The notes beneath the pieces are model-generated. The model did not search any database. It was not told where the DNA came from and was given only the letters and a program-made list of their open reading frames with translations. A stretch of 34,529 bases of DNA from Brachionus koreanus (taxonomy: Eukaryota > Rotifera > Eurotatoria > Ploima > Brachionidae), in NCBI GenBank assembly GCA_016987375.1, contig PJRA01000263.1, positions 1,028,205 to 1,062,733 on the forward strand. Reading direction: 5' to 3'. Positions 16,518 through 27,030 of the stretch are shown here, piece by piece (position 1 is the first letter of the stretch; every line of letters begins with the position of its first letter). The position numbers and the translations under genes were made by a program.

Positions 16518-18179
16518 TTAAACGAAATATAAAAATTTTGTTAAAAAAAATATTTTTGCTATTACCAATGAAAACACAAGGGCCAAGATGTTAGATTTTA
16601 CATTAATTGATAAATCTTTGGGCACTTGAAAGAAAATATTTATGAATAATTATTTAATTGAAAAAATAAATTACAGGTTGTTCCAAATCTATGACCAATA
16701 TATTTGGCATTCAAATCGGCAACAGTAGATGCAAACTGTTTAGATATTTTTCCCAAGTTTAAATTTCTATCAGGTGGCATGATAGTGAAATAATTTTCTA
16801 GGGGGCATATCAGATCTTTAATGTTAAAAATAAGTTTAGAAACTTTGATTTAACAGCTTACCATTTACTAGGCAACAAGGACCCTCGATTTTACTCATCA
16901 CTTTTCTATTTTCATCATAGACATAAAAAAATGGTCTCAATAGACTGAATCTTATATAAAATTAGCAATTTTAATTTTTAAAAGTTATTTTTTTTTACTT
17001 TTGTTCTATAATTCCAATTGATTTTCCAACAGGTGCTTCTATTTTTGCCTTATTTGAACACTTTTTGAACCAATTTGGAAAACAAAGTACTCTACAGCAT
17101 TTTAATTCTTGTTCGATTTTCATTACTGTTTTGTTCAGATTATCAATAATACTAATGAATATTATTTTAGATGAAAAAAAAGAAGCATTAGAGGCTTCCT
17201 GAACTGCATAATAAATCAGTTGGCCATTAGAGTTTTTAATAATGTATCTTTTTGCATTTATTGAGCCTTTTTCCCATGCTGAAAATTCTAAAATTGTTTG
17301 TTTTATTTAATAAAAATCACAAAATTTAACAAAAATTTTGTCTGATGAATCAGATAAATTTATTTTTCTGTTTTTAAAAATTGAAAACAAAAACGATATT
17401 AACTAAGTATTTTAAATGTCAGTATTATCAGCATAAATTTAAAAATAGCCTCTATTTTATATATACATTTTGTAAAAATTTACAATATAACAGGCAATTT
17501 TTGTTTCAAACCTTTTTACTATTGTACATTTGGATTTATTTCTCAAATCAATAATTCTTATTCAATAAAACGTTTAAATCTTAAAAAACATAATAACAAG
17601 ATCTAAAATGCAAAGAGAAAAAAAATCATCTTTCGAAGGATCAGATTTCAAATGGCTAGGTCGAAAAACAAAAAAGAAGAAACTAGGAAAGAACTAAAAG
17701 ATTTATTTCTAATTTTTATTTCAATAACAGATAAAAAATTTTTTCAATGTTCGAAAATGGTTTTGTGGAAATTTGGTACAAAATAAACAAATAGAGCATT
17801 AATGAATTAATGGTCATAACTTTTTTTCCAAATGTTTTTACTAGTTCATTTATAGAACTAGTAAAAAAGTAAGAGGTTTATAACTCAATCCATGTTCTGA
17901 TTTTAAGTTAAAGTAATAAAAGATAGAATCTAATATTAAATAGCTAAATGTTTACATTATGTTTAGATAATTCAGGAAATAAATAAAAATACCTTCTGGT
18001 AACTTTGCGACCTGTTCTATCTGAAATTGATTCAAATCCTTTAAATATTCCAAACCATTTGGGCAACCAATAATTGGTTCGGGTCTCAACATCCAATTTA
18101 CTAAAAAGAAAAATTATTTTTAACAATTTATAATTAATTAATAGCTACAAGTTCTAGGTTGAGTTGTATGCGCTGCCAT
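16518..18179 (-). CDS. PLSCR: Phospholipid scramblase (PLSCR family), six exons
   Basis: Exons 18179-18149, 18100-17993, 17287-16999, 16950-16862, 16815-16675 and 16624-16518. The 765 nt encode 254 residues, and all five junction phases match. Introns are 48, 705, 48, 46 and 50 bp. Family landmarks in order are NWMLRPEP with CPNGLEYL (usual W-M, CP-x-GLEYL start), YIIKNSNGQLIYYAVQE, a short Cys cluster (KCCRVLCF), IEAPVGKSIGIIEQ, MSKIEGPCC, LGKISKQF, LPKDLSINVK, and a C-terminal membrane helix (ILALVFSLVIAKIFF). The family binds membrane by Cys palmitoylation and the C-terminal helix and is linked to lipid redistribution. Here the acidic Ca2+-loop region before the helix is poorly conserved and the Cys cluster is reduced, so activity may differ. 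The ATG was chosen because exon 1 (MAAHTTQPRT) splices in phase to the conserved start. Confidence 0.92.
17835..17867. repeat. 13-bp perfect hairpin in a scramblase intron
   Basis: TTTTTACTAGTTC and its complement GAACTAGTAAAAA are separated by seven bases, inside the 705 bp intron. No known role. Confidence 0.4.
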
Positions 18180-19936
18180 TTTTTAGACTTAATTTAAAGC
18201 TCAATTTTTATTTTAAAATCAAAATTTTCAAATTTTAATAATCACTCTCTGCTTTTATAAATGCTGAATCAGAAAATCGATTACAGTTTTTCAACATAAT
18301 ACCCATGTTTTAATTTTTTCCTTTTTAATAGAAATTTATCTTTTAATATCTAAATCATATTTTCAAGCATAATTATTATATCATATCTAAAGAGATTATT
18401 AATACAAAGATAAAATGAAAACATTAAATTTAGAAAAAAAAATTTTGTTTTTCTTAAGAAATAATGGATAGAATGGCATTTAATGATTAATTGTGACATT
18501 GTCAATACAATTTTTGACGAAAAGTTATTAGAAGCTTTAAAATTTTTCAAAAAAAAAGCCATTTGAAGTTGAAAATAGTTGACTTTATGCTGCTTTCTTT
18601 AATTTTTTAAAATAAATTTAAATTAATCTTTTCTTTTTTAAATTAAATAATTTATGTTTGAAGGTTGTTAATGAAATATTAATATTTGCTTTTTAAATCA
18701 ATTATGAGATTCAAATTTCATTAAATTAGCTTGTTGGACTCAAGTTAGTCTCCCTCACAGTACTCAGCACATGATTTTTACTATGGTAACAAGTGTTGTT
18801 TCAAAAAGTTCCAAGTCTAAAAATCTGGATGAAGTCAAAATAACACAAATTTGTGGATGATTTAATATTTTTTAAGTGCTAAAAAAAGTGTTTTTTTTTA
18901 TTTATTTATTTAAATTTAATCGAGCTAATGCTCCTTCAGAATAAAAATATATAAAAATAAGTATGAGTTTGATAAAATAAATGAAAAAAAGATAAAAAAA
19001 AAGTTGAAAACCAAAAAAGTCTAATTAAAAATTTTTTTTTATTTAATTATTTAAACACTATTTGTGGTTTTATAGAAGAAGTAGCGGTAATTGAATTGAG
19101 CAATAATGTCAGAAAATCAATCCTTATTGGTCTTCTGCTTATTCATTACTCGAATAAATCAAAAGACTATACTAACTGACTATATAAACGTTTACTTTTT
19201 CTTGTCTTTTATCCGTTTACTTATATCCGTTCATTCGCTTTTAAAATTTATTCTTACAATTTTATGATGAAATTAGGTATTACAATATTTTTTAAAAAAA
19301 CTGATCAAATTTAGTAAGAATATTAAAAAAAAAGAAAAGCCTTTTAAAATTCTTAATGCTTTTAAAAACTAATTATTGAAAAGATAATGCTTTATTTTTA
19401 CAATGCGAAAATTATTTTTGCAAAATCAAAGTCATTTGACCATGTCACATTGAAATTTCAATCTTTCATCTAGCTTTTAATCGGTTTTTATACCATTCCT
19501 TTGATTTTTTTTAGTTATTCAGTTGGTTGACCATCAGTTAACACTAAAGTTGAAAATTTTCTCCTTAAAAATATGAGATTTTTTCAGAGTTGTTTAAAAG
19601 TCATAAGTCTCAGACCAAGTCCAAGTGCAGACTATTATTTTTTTTTAAACCTCAACTTCAACATGTCATTTATTTTTAGTATTTAACCTTCTTCGATTAT
19701 TTTAAAGCTAAAAGATGAAAAAACCTTATTTTTAAATGCTTTAACACATTTTTGTTTCGTCTGATTTTAAGTCTTTAATTGGTACTTTTAAACAACTCTG
19801 GATTTGTTAGCTATTACAGTTCTTAGAAGGTATAGTAGTTTAATAAAAACTAAAAAAGTAAATATTAATTTTAGAATTTCCATTTAGTAATACTTTAAAA
19901 AAAATCTATTTAATAAATTTAAATACTAAAATAATT
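18180..19936. other. Intergenic DNA, no gene seen
   Basis: 1.7 kb between scramblase and TYW3. A slightly less AT-rich patch at 18730-18860 and another at 19060-19250 show no recognisable protein in any frame and no clear terminal repeats. Confidence 0.45.
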
Positions 19937-19942
19937 TTTATT
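19937..19942 (-). terminator. AATAAA overlapping the TYW3 stop codon
   Basis: The stop TAA (19940-19938) is embedded in GAATAAAAA, so a canonical polyadenylation signal overlaps the end of the coding frame. This implies a very short 3' UTR if it is used. Confidence 0.5.
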
Positions 19943-21334
19943 CAAATGAAAATAAATTATCAATTTCTTCATAATTGTTAGAGGTTATATTTTTGCTCTT
20001 TTTATTTGTATTAGTAGCCAACTTTCCAGTAGATTTTAGTTCGTCATACATCATTTTTTTATTCAATCTTTCAAGTGCCTTTAGTTCTTTTTTTGATTTT
20101 TGTTTTTCAATATTTTCTGATTGAAAACAGATTTCGATGTTTGTCAAAAATCGGTCAATTCTTTCAAAATTATCCGCAAATTTTTCTCTCACTTGTTGAC
20201 ATATATGTCTTAAATACTAAATTTACTTTTTTGTTAGGTACTTTTGAACTCAAAACAAAAATTAACAGTGATTACTTTTTCATCAACTAGCATATTTCCA
20301 GCAGCTACTATTGGAATCTCCAAATTTTGGGTACTTCTCACAGCCTTGAATTACAATATTAATACAATTAATGTTTAAAACTTTTTCCTATATTCCAACC
20401 AATATTATTTTACTACTTCCTAAACTCAATCCAGAATTTCTGTAGCCACTTGCCACGGCTTTTTCGAGCTAATGAAAAATCAATAATATATTTAATTCAA
20501 AATATTTCTATTTACCATCAATTTTGCGGCATTGATGTGTCTGCAGCAAACGTGAAGAATGAACGGTTCAAATTTAATTGATATTTCTCTTGATTTGCTA
20601 TTTATTATTTGATTGATCTATTTTAATTAAATTAGATAATTTTTATCTAAATAAAGAAAATACTCACAAAATTTTCTATTTCTTTTTCGTTCAAAGGATC
20701 ATGACTGACGTACAACCATTCACAATTTTTTTTGATATAATTTTCATCCTTTCATTTAAAATTTAGTTTTAAAGCAGTGATTTTTTTTTTAATATAAATT
20801 TTTTTGACTAAAATCTTGACAATCAAATTAAGCAAGCAGACAAAAATTATTTCATTGACAAGACAAATTTTTTAATTTTTATTATTTTTTAAATAATTCC
20901 AAAAATTTTAAAAATATTATAAAAATATTCTCAAGGTCCATAAATAAACACAATTTGAACTAAAATAATTCTTTTTTTTTAAAAATAAAATTAACTAAAA
21001 CAAAACAAATATTAAATGCAACTTATTTTACCTAAAACAATTTTTATCAAGTAAAAATAAAATCATCAAAAGGATTTGAAATTATTGTTAATTTGAAAAA
21101 TTGTATTTCACAAAACTTAGAAAAAATTAATCAACAAACTTGTGAAAATGCCAAAAAACGTCCTGAGCAAGAACTAGTTGTAAAATAGTTATGACTATTA
21201 TTTATTTTATCACACAATGATTGAATATGTGAATCAAAGCTTGATTTTCGACTAGCGTCATGGTTGTTAAGTTGGTTAGTCTTCAGACCATCAAAGACTT
21301 TGCTAAAGTGATCCGAGTTTATTTTTAATTCCAT
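19938..21334 (-). CDS. TYW3: TYW3, tRNA wybutosine-synthesis methyltransferase, six exons
   Basis: Exons 21334-21140, 20748-20668, 20617-20516, 20468-20400, 20344-20267 and 20216-19938. All junctions are phase 0, 804 nt, 267 residues, close to the roughly 260 of animal TYW3. Introns are 391, 50, 47, 55 and 50 bp. Conserved blocks are YFTTSSCSGR (residues 50-59), CEWLYVSHDPLNEKE, KFEPFILHVCCRHINAAKLM, ASGYRNSGLSLGSSK, AVRSTQNLEIPIVAAGNML, and a final helix VREKFADNFERIDRFL. The enzyme N-methylates the 4-demethylwyosine intermediate at position 37 of tRNA-Phe, a cytoplasmic step of wybutosine synthesis. The C-terminal 60 residues are Lys-rich and less conserved. Three donors are non-consensus at the third base (GTTTGT, GTTGGA, GTTAAT), but the phases and homology support them. 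Confidence 0.95.
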
Positions 21335-21476
21335 TCTAAAATTTTATTTTATTTCGTTGAAGTTTTAGTTTGTTAGAAATCTTTTTATTCAACATTACTT
21401 GAAAAAATTAAAAATTAGTCAAAAAAATTCAAAAGTTAATATTTTTTTATTGAATTTGCACAGATATATACAATTT

Positions 21477-21482
21477 TTTATT
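21477..21482 (-). terminator. AATAAA of the small gene upstream of TYW3
   Basis: Lies 13 bases past the stop at 21495, supporting this as a real gene end. Confidence 0.5.
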
Positions 21483-21494
21483 GTAATAAATAAA

Positions 21495-21761
21495 CTATAG
21501 AAATGCTAAATGAGAAAAGTCAAGAATATTAGTTTCATTTGGATCTTCGACTTCCATTTTTGAAACACTATCGGAGCTTAACAGCATGTCTAAAAAATTT
21601 GAATCTGTTAAAATTTTTGAAGATTCATTGCATTCACTGATCCAAGTATTATTTTTTTCATTGCAACTAGTTCGATTCAATCTATTCAATGGCTTTAAGG
21701 CATATTTGTTACTATGCTTTTTCAAAAAATATTCACATTTGTACAAAAAGTTTGTAATCAT
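21495..21761 (-). CDS. Small unrecognised protein (88 residues)
   Basis: ORF beginning MITNFLYKCEYFLKKHS and ending DFSHLAFL. It has a Lys/Arg-rich first third (KYALKPLNRLNRTS) and an acidic, Ser-rich tail with DMLLSSDSVSKMEVEDP. There is no signal peptide or membrane segment. Supporting context is a TATA box at 21907-21914, a plausible 5' UTR intron (GTATGT donor near 21813, acceptor ttttttatag just before the ATG), and an AATAAA 13 bases after the stop. A 12-codon upstream ORF starts near 21870. TYW3 begins only 160 bases downstream on the same strand. I do not recognise the family. An upstream coding exon cannot be excluded, but the 5' exon shows stops in the joining frame. Confidence 0.5.
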   Translation of the reverse strand: MITNFLYKCEYFLKKHSNKYALKPLNRLNRTSCNEKNNTWISECNESSKILTDSNFLDMLLSSDSVSKMEVEDPNETNILDFSHLAFL

Positions 21762-21906
21762 TACTTTTACCTATAAAAAAATTGTTTAAAATCTTGAAAA
21801 AAATTACATACAGTGTTTCTATGATATAGTTTAGTTTATTGAATAGATATGAATGGCACAATTAATGACATAGACCGTTGTTTACGGTACTTTGTCTGTG
21901 AATTAC

Positions 21907-21914
21907 TTTATATA
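21907..21914 (-). promoter_or_regulatory. TATA box candidate for the small gene
   Basis: TATATAAA on the minus strand about 150 bases before the ATG at 21761, with a short 5' exon in between. The spacing is plausible for a transcript starting near 21880. Confidence 0.45.
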
Positions 21915-21921
21915 TAAATAT

Positions 21922-22647
21922 ATTTTTTTAAATTGTATTGAATGATTAATTAATGAGAAACTCAATTTTACTAAAATTCAATTTTAAATTTTGTACTCAA
22001 ATAAAATAATTTTAAATTCATGTTTTGTTTTTTTTTGTTGTGTCAAAATTTACAATGTAAAAATATATGTTAAATTTCAGTTTGTAAATTTGGGTAAAAT
22101 AAGATAAATAATAATAAGTTGGTAGCACTTCTGTTTGGTGCGATCTCATAATTAAAAAATTTAGAGAAGATGATTTTTTAGTTAATTTTTACAACTTCAC
22201 TAACAAATTTGATGGTAAATATCCAAAAGATTAAAATTATCTAAAGTTCAGAATTTTAAATTTTTACTTTTTGTATATTTAGATATTTATAAAGTTCAAA
22301 AAATGTTTGCAATGTTCACAGTTCACGTTCAAACAGATGTAAAACCTGTTTAAACATTTGAGACATGCGGTTAACTTAGTGTAAATTGGAATGTATATTG
22401 CATAGTTTGTTGAAAGAATCTAGAAAATTTAATTTTTTTTTTATTATTCCTAATTTAATTCTGTTTAACCAAAAAAAGAAAAAAAAAGCTTTATAGACCT
22501 AATATAAAAATGTTATTTCAATTTTTGATTTTTTTTTGTTTTTCGTTTCAAAATTCAATTTTTTGAAATTTAATTTGCAAAATTAATTTTTTTTAAATTA
22601 GATTTGATTTTAGATATATTTTAAAATTCAAAGGTCAAGCTTGACAC
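21922..22647. other. AT-rich intergenic DNA
   Basis: Nothing recognised; A/T runs dominate. Confidence 0.5.
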
Positions 22648-25310
22648 TTAAAAAGCACACTAAAATTGAAAAATTGAAGTTAAAGATTTTTTAATAAACT
22701 TTACAAAAAAAAAATCTAAAAAAAATCTTTACCTGAGCTCTGCCCTGCAGTTCCATAGCTTCTCTAGTAGCTCGATTTGCTTCAGAAACTATTAGTTTAA
22801 TATTCTCTACCAAACTAATATTCTGTTTATTTTCTTCAATTTTTGATATTAGATCATCCAGAATTATGTTCAAAAACTCTATTAAATTATACATAGAATA
22901 ACTACTTTTGGAAAATATATATTGACAGCTAATCTTTAACTCGTTGACTAGATCAGCTATATTATTTGAAATTGAGATTTTATTCTTTTTATAACTATTT
23001 AAAAGTAGAAATACAGATCCAATGGTGAATCTGCTTTTAAAAATTCTCAACGGCAGAGTATCGTTTAGAAATGAAAGAATATATAGAATTTGGTGAAAAA
23101 TGTTGTCAAATTTTGACTGATCTTTGCTAAATTGAGCTTCTAGCATGTCCAACATTATCGAGCTCAATCGATTCATATTTTCTTCTATTTTGTCCGAATG
23201 ATAGGCTTCGAATAGCGACGAAAACAAAATGGACAGATCTGAATTGATTCCAATTATTTCACTATAATTGCAATCCAGTAATAACAAACAAATAAGATAA
23301 AAAATTAAATCAATTTCTTCGTTGGAATACAATGATTTTCTTGCAAAGACTTTATTTTATTTTGAAAAAAGAAAATTTTAAATTAAATATTTACTTTAAA
23401 TCTAAAGAATTCAAGAGAAGAGAAATCAAATTTGACAGCACTAATTCAATAGTAGATGAATCGTAGTTAATTTGGACATTTGTATATTTGGCTTTTTCCA
23501 ATGTTTCTGTGTATCTTAAAGAATAAATTAGATAACATGATTTAAAATTAATTACAAATAAATATTTTTTATTTCAAACTAAATTCAAGTTTAAAATTTA
23601 AAGTGAAAAAAATAATGATTAATTTAAAATCTTGTAGATTCTTATAAAAAAAATTTTGATTAAACAAAATATTTAAATAAAATTAAATTGTTTAAAGGTT
23701 TTTTTATTTTTTTTACAAAAATTTACCCAAATTGTTTAAAAAAAAATACACAAATTTTTATTTAACTAAATTTTATGATTAAATTTTTTTAAAATAATTA
23801 TATTTCTAAAATTCTTTAGTTTTTTTGATGTTTTTCTTTTTGCAACTATTAACCTTGAGTATTGTAAATTTTTTAATCAATTTTTATATTTTTATCTCCT
23901 AAAAAAAATAAAAATTTTGGACATCGGCTAATTTAGACATTTATTTAACAAAAACAAGGGATTTAGAGGTATTGGTTAAGCAGAAGTATTATAGACTCCA
24001 TTTGCTTTTTTAGTACGAAAGCTAGAAGATCAAAGAAAAAAAAATATAGTCAAAACTGGTTCCCTATCTTTCAAAATTTGATTACTTTATATTTTTGGAA
24101 AATTTATCCAAGTTGACACTTATAAAATATTCATTTATTTTTTCTTCATGCAAACCTAAATTTTATTAAAATTTTTAGAAGTAAATTTTTTAATTGAATA
24201 GCCATTTACCAAGGAACTTGAAAATTTTGAGCATTAAACCGGCTCCTAAATACCATTTGTCTTCATGAATCTTGTTCTAATAAAAATTTAAAATAGTTAG
24301 TTCTTATTTTTATAAGAAAATACTTCAAGAAGCATTGAATTGATGAATCCAAAAACTGAAATTATTTTTACACTTGATTTTTGAGTTAGACAATTCAGCA
24401 GCAAAATGTCAATAGCTATTCTTTTTATTTCACTATTGGGAATTTGTGAGAAAAAATTTTCCAGGTTTATTTGATCAAGTCGATTTGTCACAAAGATTTG
24501 AAGAGTTTGGTCATCACCAACTATTGAATTTTGTCTTTTCACTGCTGATTTGTAGCTGTTGGATAGCGTCTCAATTGGTAGTAAATAAGAATAGGCCTGT
24601 AGATCTTCAACTAAGAAGATTTGATTCAATGCCGGCTTATAAGGTATAAGAGGATCGACTTGAGTATCTAGCTTATTCAATAGATTCACTTGGTTTTCAT
24701 CAAGCAGAATATCATCTATTATTTATGATTTTAACTTACAGCAGTTAATTTTTAAAATGAAAAATACCGCTAATTTCATCATTAACAAGCTGGCCTAGAC
24801 TATCGAACCGAACACCATCGGTATTTATTATGCTCTTTTAACAAAATCAACTTTTAATTTCATTTTATTTTTAAAAAATATTTAAAAGTTAATTATTGAA
24901 AAAACAAAAAAAATATTTTTAATTGTGAATATTTTTTAAAGGTGATAATAAAATTTTTGACTTTGTTAGTAAGTAAAAAAGTTTCTTACTTCCATTTCTT
25001 TTTTGTTTTCTGCATATTGAGTAAATTGTTTCTTAATTAAACGAAAAATTAAAATTTAAAAATTAAATATTAATTTTGGTCTTTTTTTGGCAAACAACTC
25101 ACAATTTTTTCTCTAAAGTCATTGATGCGTTTACAAGTATTCTTAGATAAAGATATAGATAAAATTTAATAAAATTTAAACTAAATTAGAATTATTTACT
25201 CTTGGTGAATGACAAATATTTTGTTTACTTTTTGCTGATTGACTTGAATTGATTGAGTTTAAGCTTTCTGCAAATGAGACATCTGGTAGAACATCTAAAT
25301 CGTCTTCCAT
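22648..25310 (-). CDS. Unrecognised helical protein, nine exons, 482 residues
   Basis: Exons 25310-25200, 25141-25103, 25031-24990, 24834-24768, 24715-24324, 24276-24210, 23506-23395, 23339-22733 and 22659-22648. The 1449 nt join in phase throughout. Introns are 58, 71, 155, 52, 47, 703, 55 and 73 bp. The start is MEDDLDVLPDVSFAESLNS, acidic and Ser-rich, consistent with a nuclear or cytoplasmic protein. The centre holds VGDDQTLQIFVTNRLDQINL and SQIPNSEIKRIAIDILLL. The C-terminal 250 residues are almost all alpha-helical with Leu/Ile repeats, like HEAT-type scaffolds, and end in an amphipathic stretch (REAMELQGRAQ). The four-codon last exon (CAF then stop) is the weakest part; without it the frame runs a few residues into the intron. 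No enzyme motif is visible. It may be a scaffold subunit of a complex; I do not assign a family. Confidence 0.72.
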
Positions 25311-25432
25311 TTTTAAATTTTATTTTTAAACTAAAATTATTTTGTAAATAATTAAAACTTAAAAATTATATTTTAAAATTAAACAAAACTAAAGTAACTT
25401 TTGATTTTGTAGTTTTTAAAGTATTTGTTATA

Positions 25433-26066
25433 GGTTTTGTGAAATTTAGTACAATAGAACAGAACAAAATGTTATATAATTCTTATTAAATTTTGTCTTT
25501 GACTTTTGCTTTTGACCAACACTAAATCTAACTGAGATCTAACCGTTGAAGTGTACAAAAGCTTAATACTGTTAATATTGAAAAGTCTAAAAGATTTCTT
25601 TAATATACCCAAAATCATGTAAGTTTTGGTCATAACATAATTTACTTGAGTGTCCTATTTGAGGTCGTTTAAATAAAAAAAAAATTAAATAAAAATCAAT
25701 TTCAAGAACTATGCTTTTACAAAAAGATCTGAATCTGGAAATATTAATCTAAATTTTAAATAAAGTTAATTTAAAGCATTAAAATGCGTCGGCAAAAGTT
25801 TTGTGAAATTTAGTACAATAGAACAGAACAAAATGTTGAAAACTCTTATGATTTTTCTTTTAAAAGTCAAAAGCATCTTCATCAAAAATCTGTTAAAACT
25901 GTGCAAATTTAGCATATTTTAAATTTAGAAAAATTTGGCTTTAGTGCATTTTCCAAAGTATGTTGCAGTTTGTTACACTACTATTTAAAAGCCTTCAGAA
26001 AAAAAAGATATAAGCTTTTTTAGCATTAATTTTTGTTCTTTTTTCTTTACTATATTTCACTAAACC
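25433..26066 (+). mobile_element. Mutator-like non-autonomous element with 9-bp target duplication
   Basis: Ends GGTTTTGTGAAATTTAGTA and (reverse complement of right end) GGTTTAGTGAAATATAGTA agree at 17 of 19 bases. Both sides are flanked by TTTGTTATA (the repeat reads TTTGTTATAG at 25424-25433 and 26067-26076). A 9-bp duplication is typical of Mutator/MULE transposition. The 634 bp have no ORF. A 40-base perfect direct repeat of the left end recurs at 25798-25837, 364 bases further in, so the element looks like a partial internal dimer. Related partial copies lie at 13428, 28148 and 34274. Confidence 0.75.
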
Positions 26067-27030
26067 TTTGTTATAGTTATTTGATTTCTTTTAATAACTC
26101 AATTTTATGTCAACCAAAGCTAAAATTTCAAAATTTGTAATAAAAATTTTTCGTTTTTTACAATGTTTCAGATCAAAGAAATTAACCATATGAAGAATTT
26201 TTTTTAAACCAACCAACATAAAAATTGACTATTCGTTTTAAAATAAAAAATCCTGAAAGAAAAATATCAAAACATTTAGATAAAAGAAATATTTTCAACT
26301 CATCCAAAAGGTTTTTTTATAGCATCCAATTTATTGCCGTCCACCGATGTCTCTTGCTTTAAACTAATAAAAGCTAAATTTTAATGGAGAAAGCCATCTG
26401 AAAAATATTCTGGTGTGAGCAAACTGTGCGGCGGTTGGCCTTTCTTTTACCTGTTTAATTGATTAGACAACTAATATTTAAATTAAAATTTTGAGAGTCA
26501 ATTATTTACTATTATTCAATAAAGGAAAAATTACTAATTAGCTAATTAGTAATTATTGCTTTAGTTCATATTTCAAAGACCCAAAAACATTTGTGTCAGG
26601 GACTGGATTTTTTGAATGATTAAATATTTTAATTAATTCTAATTTTTTGTCAACAAGAATATGCTTTTTTTTCTGCACATGTATAACTATTTATTACCTA
26701 AAAGAAATTTTTCTTTTTTTAGAATATTTTTAAAAATTTAATCATAAAAAAAATATTGTGCAAAAAGGAAAAAAATAATTAAAAATTAATCAAAAAAAAA
26801 TCTTTTTATTCTTACAAAAACATGATTAATTACTCAACTAAAATTTTTTTTTCTATATTCTGAATTGTTGATTGCTTTTTAGACAACTACTTATATCAAA
26901 AATTATAAATTTTATTTATTAACTCAAAATTATCTAACTTGTGATTTAAAAATTAGAAATGAACAAAAAATAAAGAGAGCAAATTTTCAAAATTACTTAG
27001 ACAACTGATATTCAAAATCAATCAAAAAAA
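26067..27030. other. Upstream region of the phosphatase gene
   Basis: AT-rich. It includes a GC-richer patch at 26330-26450 that reads LKQETSVDGNKLDAIKKP on the minus strand without a clear gene around it. It separates divergently transcribed genes. Confidence 0.4.

Noticed and set aside
17610..17697. Short plus-strand peptide rich in Lys
   Set aside because: It lies in a scramblase intron, has no supporting signals and is probably chance.
17944..18126. 60-residue minus-strand ORF
   Set aside because: It covers scramblase exon 2 but in the wrong frame; the correct frame reads CPNGLEYL and joins both neighbours in phase.
20075..20290. Plus-strand ORF opposite the last TYW3 exon
   Set aside because: Antisense shadow.
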